A DNA stretch of 7,473 nt from Verrucomicrobiales bacterium (GCA_028817635.1 JAPPPH010000250.1:1-7473), one strand, 5' to 3'; positions 1-7,424 are shown, counted from the first letter of the stretch. Notes: generated by a model not told the origin, from the sequence alone. Numbers and translations are program-made.

Positions 1-2529
1 ACAGAGCTGGAGACGAACATCATCCAGACGGTGGTGGGCTCGGACCGGACGGATATCGCGGGCGCGATCCGGTTGGGCACGGCAGCCTTCCCCGAGGCGG
101 GTCAAAAACGGCTCGTGCTCTTCTCGGACGGCAACGAAAACATCGGCGACGCCGTGCAGGCGGTGATGGCGGCGCGGCCGCTGGATGTGTCGGTGGACGT
201 CGTGCCATTGAGCACGCAGGGCGGTGCGGATGTGGCGGTGCAGCGGCTGGCGGTGCCCGGCTCCATCAAAAAGGGCCAGCCGTTTGATGCCAAGATCTTC
301 GCGTTATCGGACCGCGAGCAACCGGCCACGGTGAGACTGTTCCGCAACGACCAGTTGCTGGGCGAACAATCGGTGCGCTTGGCCAAGGGCAAAAATCTTT
401 TCAGCTTCCCGCAGTCGCTTGGCCAAGCGGGATTTTACTCCTACGAGGTGCAGATCGAGGCGGGCGGCGATCGCGTGCCGCAGAACAACCGCGCCTCCGG
501 CTTCGCCAACGTGCGAGGTGACCCGAGCGTGTTGATCATCGCAGCCGACCCCGCGCAGGACGCGCCGCTGGCCAACGCGTTGCGCGCCACAAATCTCGAG
601 GTCACACTGGGCGATCTCTCGTCGCTGCCGGGCTCGCTCGCCGGGCTGCAGGCATTCGACACGATCTTCCTGAGCAACATCAACGCCGGTGACCTTGGCC
701 GTGACGCAATGTTGCTGATCGAAAGCGCGGTGCGCGATTTCGGTGTGGGACTGGTTTGCATCGGTGGCGACCAATCGTTCGCCGCAGGCGGCTACCGCAA
801 CACCCCGCTCGAGCGGACGCTGCCGGTTAGCATGGAACTCGACAGCAAAAAGGTGCTGCCGCCCGGCGCACTGGTTTTGCTGATGCACGGAATGGAATTC
901 AACAATGGCAACCAGGTCGCCAGGCAATGCGCGATCGGTGCGCTGGACGCGATGGGGCCGAATGATGAACTTGGCATCGTGTTATGGGATGGAAACGACC
1001 GCTGGCTGTTCCCCGAGCCGCACCTGCGAAAGGTCGGCGACAAGCAGGAGCTTGGCCGGCAGATCATGGGGATGAATCAGGGCGACCTGCCGTCGTTCCA
1101 AAACCTGATGACGATGGGCTACGAGGGGCTCAAGAAATCGACCGCCAGCATCAAGCACATGATCGTCTTCAGCGACGGCGACCCCGGCGGGCCAAGCGAT
1201 CAATTAATGAACAGCATGCGCGCCGACAAGATTACCGTCAGCACCGTGCTCATCGCAGGCCACGCCGGGCCGGAGACCATGATCGAGATCGCCGACAAGG
1301 GCGCCGGACGGTTCTACAACATCACCAACCCCGCGCAGTTGCCGCAGATTTTCCTCAAGGAAACCGCCGTCATCCTCAAGACGGCGATTTACGAGGACCC
1401 GTTCGTACCGCAGCAACGCAGCAGCAGCGAACTGCTGACCGGTTTCGGCGCGGGCAGCTACCCGCAGCTTCTCGGGTACGTGGCTACCAGCGAGAAGGCC
1501 CGCGCCGAGACGCCGCTGTTGACCACGCAGGGCGACCCGCTGCTGGCCCACTGGCAATACGGTCTCGGCCGGGCGGTGGCGTTCACGTCCGACGCCAAGG
1601 CCAAGTGGGGCAGCAACTGGATCGGCTGGGGCGACTACCAGACCTTTTGGTCGCAGATCGCCAACTGGAGCCTGCGCCGGGTGGAGACCGGCAATCTCGA
1701 AGCCGACGTCGCGATCGAACAAGGGCGCGGCATCATCAGCGTCGAAGCCATCGACACCGACGGCAATTTTCGAAACTTCCTCGACCTGCAGGCCGTGGTC
1801 GTGAATCCGAAAGGCGAACGCGAACTCGTGCCGCTCACCCAGACCGCTGCCGGCCGTTACGAGGCCGAGTTCGAAACCCGCGAGACCGGCTCGTACCTCG
1901 TCCACCTTCGCGAGATGGAACAGGGTGAACTGCGCGCCTCACAGGTCATTGGCGCAAACCTCGATCACTCGCCGGAATTCGCCGAGTCGCGGCCCAACCT
2001 CGCCCGGCTCGAGCGTTTGGCGGAAATCGGCGGTGGCAAACTGCTCAGTCGCGATTTTGGCAAAGACAACCCGTTCGAACACGACCGCAGGGAAACCTTT
2101 CAACCGGTGGATCTCTGGGAGTGGCTGCTCAAGTTTGCCGTGCTGCTGTTCCCGGTGGACGTCGGCGTGCGCCGCATCCAAATCGATCGCGAGGAGTGGT
2201 CACGCTGGATGGCCGGGCTGATGCGCGTGCTGGTTTTCTGGCGTCGAAAGGAGAACCCCAAGCGGGAGGAATCACTCGCCTCGCTGCTGGCCAAGCGCGA
2301 CGAGGCGCGGCAGACATTCCGGCGCGAGCAGCCAAGCGCGCCGACCGAACCGGCGCCGGAACTGTTCCAGCCAAGCCAGCCGACCAGTGGGGACTCGGCC
2401 CCGCTAGGCGCATCCACCGCAGCCGTGGCCGATCCGCCGACCACCGAGGACAACCCGGAACCGGAGGGCGACTCGACCACCAGCCGCCTGCTCGCGGCCA
2501 AGCGCAAGGCGCTTCGCAAAAAGAAATAG
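1..2529 (+). CDS. VWA / GATase1-like / VWA membrane protein, 5'-truncated by window edge
   Basis: The frame is open from base 1, so the true start lies upstream; the GTG codons at 31 and 34 are internal. Residues here count from base 1 (842 codons visible). Residues 1-65 are the end of a VWA domain, with the metal-site Thr (T17 in RTDIAG) and Asp (D43 in LFSDGNEN); its DxSxS motif would be upstream. Residues about 70-170 look beta-rich. Residues about 175-285 resemble the GATase1-like fold, with a VCIGGDQSFAAGGY motif at 252-265. Residues about 288-460 form a second VWA domain: it keeps FSDGD (D392), but the DxSxS position reads MHGME (295-299), so metal binding is doubtful. DPLLAHWQYGLGRAVAFTSD (512-531) is typical of this family. 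A short hydrophobic segment (705-719) followed by DVGVRR is a likely membrane anchor. The tail (about 745-842) is charged and Pro/Ala-rich, ending AKRKALRKKK. In PVC genomes, proteins of this type usually sit near MoxR ATPase and DUF58 genes, which cannot be checked here. The exact role is unknown; a scaffold or assembly role in the envelope is inferred. Confidence 0.9.
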   Translation, partial: TELETNIIQTVVGSDRTDIAGAIRLGTAAFPEAGQKRLVLFSDGNENIGDAVQAVMAARPLDVSVDVVPLSTQGGADVAVQRLAVPGSIKKGQPFDAKIFALSDREQPATVRLFRNDQLLGEQSVRLAKGKNLFSFPQSLGQAGFYSYEVQIEAGGDRVPQNNRASGFANVRGDPSVLIIAADPAQDAPLANALRATNLEVTLGDLSSLPGSLAGLQAFDTIFLSNINAGDLGRDAMLLIESAVRDFGVGLVCIGGDQSFAAGGYRNTPLERTLPVSMELDSKKVLPPGALVLLMHGMEFNNGNQVARQCAIGALDAMGPNDELGIVLWDGNDRWLFPEPHLRKVGDKQELGRQIMGMNQGDLPSFQNLMTMGYEGLKKSTASIKHMIVFSDGDPGGPSDQLMNSMRADKITVSTVLIAGHAGPETMIEIADKGAGRFYNITNPAQLPQIFLKETAVILKTAIYEDPFVPQQRSSSELLTGFGAGSYPQLLGYVATSEKARAETPLLTTQGDPLLAHWQYGLGRAVAFTSDAKAKWGSNWIGWGDYQTFWSQIANWSLRRVETGNLEADVAIEQGRGIISVEAIDTDGNFRNFLDLQAVVVNPKGERELVPLTQTAAGRYEAEFETRETGSYLVHLREMEQGELRASQVIGANLDHSPEFAESRPNLARLERLAEIGGGKLLSRDFGKDNPFEHDRRETFQPVDLWEWLLKFAVLLFPVDVGVRRIQIDREEWSRWMAGLMRVLVFWRRKENPKREESLASLLAKRDEARQTFRREQPSAPTEPAPELFQPSQPTSGDSAPLGASTAAVADPPTTEDNPEPEGDSTTSRLLAAKRKALRKKK
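376..389. repeat. Iterated palindrome, 11 of 12 core bases (one mismatch)
   Basis: CGCTTGGCCAAGGG: identical to the repeated 12-bp core except for its last base (G for C). Read as RLAKG in the VWA protein. It lies 40 bases before the next, perfect copy. Confidence 0.7.
416..429. repeat. Iterated palindrome, perfect 14-bp copy
   Basis: CGCTTGGCCAAGCG, self-complementary over 14 bases. Read as SLGQA in the VWA protein, in the beta-rich region before the GATase1-like domain. Confidence 0.9.
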
Positions 2530-2533
2530 CATG
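2527..2533 (+). promoter_or_regulatory. Stop/start junction TAG-C-ATG, likely translational coupling
   Basis: The stop codon of the upstream gene (TAG, 2527-2529) is separated by one base from the ATG of the next (2531-2533). The preceding bases (CGCAAAAAGAAA) are purine-rich but contain no GGAG-type ribosome binding site. The second gene is therefore probably translated by ribosomes terminating on the first, on a shared transcript. No promoter can be placed between them. Confidence 0.7.
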
Positions 2534-5500
2534 CGCCGACCGGCTCCATCGCTGCCGTGTGTTGGCGTCTGGCTTCTGCTTGTCGCAGTCCTGCCCGCGA
2601 TGGCCGGGGTGCGGATCAACGAGATTCACTACCGGCCAAAAAACGAATCAACCGCAGAGGAGTTCATCGAGCTATGGAACCACGGCAAAAAAACAGTCTC
2701 CCTCGCGGGATGGCGGCTGGATCGCGGGGTAGTTTTTTCGTTCACGAACCAAGCGCTGCAGCCGGACACCGGCCTCGTCATCGCCGCCGATCCCAGGCGA
2801 CTCGCAGAGCAACATCCGAATTTGAAAAACATCGCCGGCCCTTGGGAAGGGCGACTGGGTAACAACGGCGAATTGATCCGCTTGGTAGATGCCTCCGGCA
2901 AAACGGTGGACAAGATCCGGTACGCTACCGAGGGCGACTGGTCGCGCCGGGTACGCGGCCCGCTTCAGGAGGGTCACCGAGGATGGGTTTGGCAAAGCGG
3001 CCACGACGCCGGCGGGCGCTCGCTGGAACTGCGCCAACCCGAACTGCCAGCCGGCCACGGCCAAAACTGGGCAGCCAGCCAGACCAACGGCGGCACGCCC
3101 GGCAGAAAAAACTCGGGACACACCGACGACCTCCCACCGATGATCCTCGAGGCGGCGCACTCCCCTTCCCTGCCGTCGTCGACCGACGAAGTGACGGTTT
3201 CTGTCAATATCATTGATGAAAAAACCAAGGATGTGACGGCGCAACTGCACTTTCGAAACGACGGCGCGGAGAAGTTCGAGACTGTGCCGATAAAGCGGAA
3301 AAATCAGGGCCTGTTCAAGGCGGCCATCCCGCCCCGGCCAGACGGCACCGTCGTCGAGTTTTTCGTCACGGCCGTTGACTCCGGTAAAAACAAGCGCACC
3401 TGGCCGAACGCCGGGCCGGATTGTCCGCGCGCACTTTATCAGGTTGCCGACGACCGACCGGAGCCGGGTCGGCCGGTGCATCGAATCATCCTCACGGCGA
3501 AGGAGCGAGCCGAGTTGGCTACCATCGGTGCGCGCCCGTGGTATCGAACCAGCGACGCGCAGATGAATGGCACGTTCATCAACCGTGAGGGCGACAAAGT
3601 CTCGGTGCGCTACAACGTCGGCGTGCGTCTCCGCGGGACGACCTCGCGCGCCGCCGCGCACAAAAGCAGGCGGGTGAATTTCCCGAACGATCGACCGTGG
3701 CAAAACCGGACGGCAATTAACCTGAACGCCGTCAGCCCGCACGTGCAGGAGCTTGGCAGTGCGTTATTTCGGTTGGCCGCTCTGCCGGCGCCGCGCGCCC
3801 GTGCCGTTCGAGTGTACGAAAACAATCAACCGCTCGGCGGGCTATCCCAGTTCCATCATTACGCGGAGTTGGATCCGCTGAATTCCGAGTACATCGACTG
3901 GCAGTTTCCCGATGACGCCAACGGCAACCTGTACAAGGGTGGCGGCCATGCGGATCTGAAATTTCTCGGGGATACGGCCGCACCTTACGCCGAGCTGCAT
4001 TTCTACGCCAAGCAGACTAACCGCTGGCTCAATGACTACACCGACCTGATCGATTTCCTGCGCGTGCTTGGCCAAGCGGACGGCTCGACACTCCCGGAGG
4101 CGCTGCCGCAGCAGATGAATCTCGACAACTGGACACGTCACCTCGCGGTGCATGACCTGCTCGGAAACGAGGAAACAAGCCTCGTGACCGGTGACCGGGG
4201 TGACTACGCTCTTTATGCCGGGACGACCGATCCGAGGTTCGTGCTGATCCCGTACGACCTTGACGGTGTGCTGGGCGTTGCCGGAGGCGAGAAAAGTCCG
4301 GTACTCCGCGCCACGGCCAACACCGCGCTTGGCCAAGCACTGCGACACCCCGAGGTTGCCGCGCGTTACTGGCGGCATCTCGAGGAACTGGCTCACACCG
4401 TGTTTGAGCCGGGGAATTTTTCACGAACGGTCAACCGATTGACCGGCGACTATTTGCCCGCAGCGGAACGCGATCGAATCAAGGCGTTCGCCGCCAGACG
4501 GAGGGCATTTATCCTGTCCCAAATGCCAGGCAGCCTCACCGTCGACATGCGCTTGGCCAAGCGCAACGGCTGGCATGTTTCCGACTCTCCGGAGATTGAA
4601 TTGACCGGTACGGCAAACGCCGCGAATACGACGGTAGTACGCGTCAACGGCCGGGCGGCAACACTGTCCGGTCCCATGGCCAAGTGGCAGGCAAAGGTTT
4701 CGCTGCGCACAGGGCTCAACCAAGTCCTGATCCAGTCACTCGATGACCGGGGTGCGGAACGGGAGCGGCAGCTTGTCCCTGTTTGGCACGGTGCCATCCC
4801 AACCAAGCCGGTTCACGGTCCGCTCGAGCGCAACACCGTCTGGACAGCGGAGAAACCCATCCTGATCTCCAGACCGCTGCAAATTGCGGAGGACGCCACG
4901 TTGACGATTGAACCGGGCGCAACCGTTTGCTTCGCCCCCGGCGCACACCTGCAGGTCGCCGGCCGTTTGATCGCGAATGGTGAACCGGAAAAACGAATCC
5001 AACTCACAGGACTGCCGGGAGAGACGCGACCGTGGGGCGGGATTCGGTTGAACGATGCCACCGCTACGAGCCGGCTGTCACACGTTGATTTTCACCGGAC
5101 CGGCTCCTACGCGCTGGAGTTGACAAACTCGGCGATGGCACTCGACCACGTTCGCTGGCACCAAACCCAGACGAACCTGATCTGGTTTCGCGACGCCTCA
5201 CTCACCGTGCGTGACAGCGTTTTTCCCGCGCTGGAACACAGCGAGCATGTGCGGGGTGTCGGCATTCGCGAGGGCGGCGAACTGGTTTTCGAGCGATGCC
5301 AATTCGGCCGGACGACCGGCGGCAACGATGTGATGGACATCAGCGGCGGAAAGCGCCCCGGCCCGATCCTTGAGCTTTATGACAACGTCTTCCTCGGCGG
5401 CAACGACGACGGCCCCGACCTCGACGGCATGGACGCGCACATCGAGGGCAACACATTCAGCGGCTTCAACAACGCAGACCGGCCGGGCTATTTTTCGGCT

Positions 5501-7396
5501 GCCATCGCCACCGGCAAACCCAAGCCGGAAGCCGGCACGTGGCTCAACGTGCATGTCACCGGAGCCGGCAACGCCGCCAAGTCATACCGCGCACGGATGG
5601 ACGACCGCGGTCGATTCACCGATCCGAATCTCGAACAATTGTTCGACGCAACCGGCCTCGAGGTCGGTGGGGTTGAGGATTTGCTGACGCCAAAATACCG
5701 TTCCCGTTTCGCGAAAAACGTTAAGGTCATCGTCAAGACCGACGAGTCCAACATCACGGTGGTACGGAATGTTTTTCACACCAACGACCATCACATTTTG
5801 CTCAAGGAAAACGCCCGGCTCACGGCGGAAAACAACACCTTCGTTGGCAGCCGTTTTGGCGCGATTGCCTTCGACGAACCCAAGCACGACGTCGAGATGC
5901 CCAAGGGCGCACGGCTCGTCGGGAACATTTTTCACAACAACCCGATCGACCTCATTCACCTGAACCCGCTTTGGCTCGAGAAACGATGGCTGTGGCTGCA
6001 CGTGTTCGACTCGATCATCCGCAGGACGCACGACTGGCACGGCGACCGCAACATTGAGTCTGACCCGCTGTTCACGAACCCGCCGGAGGATTTCTCGCTC
6101 CGGCACGATTCTCCCGCGACCGGCAGTGGCTCCAACGGACTCGACATGGGCGCGCTCGTGCCGGGCGGCGCTTCAATCTCCGGTGAACCAAGCGCGTTGA
6201 CCCGCTCGACGAGCGCCACGCTGACCATCGGCGGCCCGGGCATCACTCACTACCGGTACAGCGTCAACGGCGGCCCACTGAGCAGTGAGCATCCGGTCAG
6301 CAAACCCATCCACCTGGCCAAGCTTGGCGCCGGCGAATACACCGTGCACGTCATCGGCAAAAACAGCGCCAGCCGCTGGCAGCCGCTTGGCCAAGCGACC
6401 CAGTCCAAGCACTGGAAAGTTGATCCCAATCTATCCCGGATGCTCATCAACGAACTGCTCGCTTGGCCAAGCGGCAATGGACGGGACCGGATCGAACTGT
6501 TCAATGACAGCGCCACGCCCACCCGCCTTGGAGGCTTCAGCCTGTCGGACGACCCGGCCAAGCCGCGCCGATTCGTGTTCCCCGAAAACACCGTGATCGA
6601 GGCCGACGGATTTCTGGTCATGAACGGCGGCAAAAACGGTGGACTCGACTTTAAGCTGGATAACGACGGCGAGGGCCTTTGGTTGTACAACGCGGAGGGA
6701 CAGTTGATCGACTCGGTGATGTTCGGCAGACAGGTCGAGGGGCTCTCCATCGGCCGTGCCGGACGCGAGGCCAACTGGACGCTGACGCATCCGACGTTCG
6801 GGAGGGAAAACCAAGCCGTGCCGCTTGGCCAAGCGCAGGATGTTCGGATCGCCGGCTGGACAGCCAACCCAGCGGACGGCCAAGGCGACCGGGTGATCCT
6901 GCAAAACACCGGGGCTCGGCCGGTTCATCTTGCGGGCCTTCGACTCACGAATCAACCGACAGGCCGGCCGCGCGCGTTTACCTTCCCGGCGCTCAGCTTC
7001 ATCGCCACCGGCGAGCGGCTGGAAATGGACAGCAACTGGCTCGGCTTCAAGCTGGCCGCAAGCCAGGGCGAACTGGCGCTGGTTACACCGGATGGCAGCT
7101 GGACCGATCACCACGTATACGGCCCGCAACCGGACGGTGGCACGGTAATCCTCATCCCCCCGCCCGCCCCGCCGAGTAATCAATTCGGCCTGAATTTTGA
7201 GGTGGCGGACGGGGAGTTGCTGGTGACTTGGGAACCCGGGGACGGACTCATTTTTCGCGTCCTTTCGAGCCGCGATTTGTCGACCGAGCCGTGGCATGAA
7301 GAGGCCGTGCTGGACACCCCGCCGGGACGGATGCTGCAGTTTCGCACCAAGCTGGAAGGCGCGATGAAATTTTTTCAAGTGGAGCAGATTGAGTAG
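2531..7396 (+). CDS. Secreted multidomain protein: LTD, CotH-kinase-like, beta-helix, two more LTDs
   Basis: 1621 codons, ATG to TAG. The ATG is preferred because it directly begins a signal peptide: basic MRRP, hydrophobic VWLLLVAVL, probable cleavage after AMA (residue 25). LTD1 spans about 26-190 (RINEIHYRP, EEFIELWNHG, LAGWRL). A beta-rich linker domain follows (about 200-310). A CotH-kinase-like domain spans about 315-665, with YNVGVRLRG (361-369), HKS (377-379), NLYK (466-469), GDYALY (557-562) and IPYDLDG (D576, D578), matching the motif order of CotH-type atypical kinases. An Ig-like domain lies at about 688-755. A right-handed beta-helix spans about 765-1208, with repeated N-x-F turns (DNVFLGG, GNTFSG, RNVFHTN, NNTFVG, GNIFHNN) and a closing DMGA. 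An Ig-like domain (about 1222-1300) precedes LTD2 (about 1302-1425) and a degenerate LTD3 (about 1436-1535). A Pro linker (IPPPAPPSN) leads to a C-terminal beta module ending FFQVEQIE. No sortase, PEP-CTERM or membrane anchor is seen. The substrate and any kinase activity are unknown; a cell-surface or exported role is inferred from the signal peptide and domains. No clear Shine-Dalgarno sequence precedes the ATG, which fits coupling to the upstream gene. Confidence 0.93.
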   Translation: MRRPAPSLPCVGVWLLLVAVLPAMAGVRINEIHYRPKNESTAEEFIELWNHGKKTVSLAGWRLDRGVVFSFTNQALQPDTGLVIAADPRRLAEQHPNLKNIAGPWEGRLGNNGELIRLVDASGKTVDKIRYATEGDWSRRVRGPLQEGHRGWVWQSGHDAGGRSLELRQPELPAGHGQNWAASQTNGGTPGRKNSGHTDDLPPMILEAAHSPSLPSSTDEVTVSVNIIDEKTKDVTAQLHFRNDGAEKFETVPIKRKNQGLFKAAIPPRPDGTVVEFFVTAVDSGKNKRTWPNAGPDCPRALYQVADDRPEPGRPVHRIILTAKERAELATIGARPWYRTSDAQMNGTFINREGDKVSVRYNVGVRLRGTTSRAAAHKSRRVNFPNDRPWQNRTAINLNAVSPHVQELGSALFRLAALPAPRARAVRVYENNQPLGGLSQFHHYAELDPLNSEYIDWQFPDDANGNLYKGGGHADLKFLGDTAAPYAELHFYAKQTNRWLNDYTDLIDFLRVLGQADGSTLPEALPQQMNLDNWTRHLAVHDLLGNEETSLVTGDRGDYALYAGTTDPRFVLIPYDLDGVLGVAGGEKSPVLRATANTALGQALRHPEVAARYWRHLEELAHTVFEPGNFSRTVNRLTGDYLPAAERDRIKAFAARRRAFILSQMPGSLTVDMRLAKRNGWHVSDSPEIELTGTANAANTTVVRVNGRAATLSGPMAKWQAKVSLRTGLNQVLIQSLDDRGAERERQLVPVWHGAIPTKPVHGPLERNTVWTAEKPILISRPLQIAEDATLTIEPGATVCFAPGAHLQVAGRLIANGEPEKRIQLTGLPGETRPWGGIRLNDATATSRLSHVDFHRTGSYALELTNSAMALDHVRWHQTQTNLIWFRDASLTVRDSVFPALEHSEHVRGVGIREGGELVFERCQFGRTTGGNDVMDISGGKRPGPILELYDNVFLGGNDDGPDLDGMDAHIEGNTFSGFNNADRPGYFSAAIATGKPKPEAGTWLNVHVTGAGNAAKSYRARMDDRGRFTDPNLEQLFDATGLEVGGVEDLLTPKYRSRFAKNVKVIVKTDESNITVVRNVFHTNDHHILLKENARLTAENNTFVGSRFGAIAFDEPKHDVEMPKGARLVGNIFHNNPIDLIHLNPLWLEKRWLWLHVFDSIIRRTHDWHGDRNIESDPLFTNPPEDFSLRHDSPATGSGSNGLDMGALVPGGASISGEPSALTRSTSATLTIGGPGITHYRYSVNGGPLSSEHPVSKPIHLAKLGAGEYTVHVIGKNSASRWQPLGQATQSKHWKVDPNLSRMLINELLAWPSGNGRDRIELFNDSATPTRLGGFSLSDDPAKPRRFVFPENTVIEADGFLVMNGGKNGGLDFKLDNDGEGLWLYNAEGQLIDSVMFGRQVEGLSIGRAGREANWTLTHPTFGRENQAVPLGQAQDVRIAGWTANPADGQGDRVILQNTGARPVHLAGLRLTNQPTGRPRAFTFPALSFIATGERLEMDSNWLGFKLAASQGELALVTPDGSWTDHHVYGPQPDGGTVILIPPPAPPSNQFGLNFEVADGELLVTWEPGDGLIFRVLSSRDLSTEPWHEEAVLDTPPGRMLQFRTKLEGAMKFFQVEQIE
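4066..4077. repeat. Iterated palindrome, perfect 12-bp core
   Basis: GCTTGGCCAAGC flanked by T and G, so the palindrome is 12 bp, with 13 of the 14 consensus bases matching. Read as VLGQA within the CotH-like domain. Confidence 0.9.
4326..4339. repeat. Iterated palindrome, perfect 12-bp core (13 of 14)
   Basis: CGCTTGGCCAAGCA: the 12-bp core at 4327-4338 is perfect and the last flanking base differs. Read as ALGQA in the C-terminal part of the CotH-like domain. Confidence 0.9.
4548..4565. repeat. Iterated palindrome, extended to 18 bp
   Basis: TGCGCTTGGCCAAGCGCA is a perfect 18-base palindrome, the longest copy in the window. Read as MRLAKRN just after the CotH-like domain, in the linker to the Ig-like domain. 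Confidence 0.92.
6317..6328. repeat. Swapped-half-site palindrome GCCAAG-CTTGGC
   Basis: GCCAAGCTTGGC is also a perfect 12-bp palindrome, built from the same two 6-base halves in the opposite order. It lies 56 bases before the perfect copy at 6384. Read as LAKLGA. Membership in the repeat family is uncertain because it could arise by chance. Confidence 0.45.
6384..6397. repeat. Iterated palindrome, perfect 14-bp copy
   Basis: CGCTTGGCCAAGCG, read as PLGQA near the end of the Ig-like domain that precedes LTD2. Confidence 0.9.
6460..6473. repeat. Iterated palindrome, perfect 14-bp copy in a third reading phase
   Basis: CGCTTGGCCAAGCG, here read as AWPS in a loop near the start of LTD2 (INELLAWPSGNG). 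This is the only copy in this codon phase. Confidence 0.9.
6822..6835. repeat. Iterated palindrome, perfect 14-bp copy
   Basis: CGCTTGGCCAAGCG, read as PLGQA in the linker between LTD2 and the degenerate LTD3. Confidence 0.9.
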
Positions 7397-7424
7397 CAGC
7401 AACACCCAACTAACCGGCAGCCGG
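7397..7424. other. Short spacer with a small CCGG-CAG-CCGG hairpin
   Basis: This is the only visible gap of more than one base. It contains CCGGCAGCCGG (7414-7424), which can pair as a 4-bp stem with a 3-base loop directly before the ATG at 7425. It lacks a T-run and is too short for a convincing terminator. If the TTG at 7389 is the real start of the next gene, this stretch is coding. Confidence 0.3.

Noticed and set aside
31..36. GTG codons at 31 and 34 as the start of the first gene
   Set aside because: The frame is open to base 1 and the visible protein begins in the middle of a VWA domain, so its N-terminus must lie upstream.
984..1928. A 314-codon + strand open frame inside the VWA gene
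   Set aside because: It is out of frame with a clearly recognisable protein, its translation is Arg/Pro/Gln-rich with no domain, and long shadow frames are expected in GC-rich coding DNA.
2672..3742. A 356-codon antisense open frame opposite the LTD/CotH region
   Set aside because: It lies wholly opposite a strongly supported coding region, its composition is shadow-like, and no motif or signal peptide is present.
376..6835. The repeated palindrome as a CRISPR array, parS site or insertion-sequence end
   Set aside because: Spacing is irregular (40 to over 3600 bases) with no unique spacers. The copies are too dense for a partition site, the sequence differs from the parS consensus, and no transposase or target duplication is seen.
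6431..7405. A 324-codon antisense open frame at the 3' end of the second gene
   Set aside because: It is opposite LTD2, LTD3 and the C-terminal module, which are clearly coding on the + strand, and shows no recognisable family.
7414..7424. CCGGCAGCCGG as a transcription terminator
   Set aside because: The stem is only 4 bp with no following T-run, and the next frame appears to begin immediately after it.
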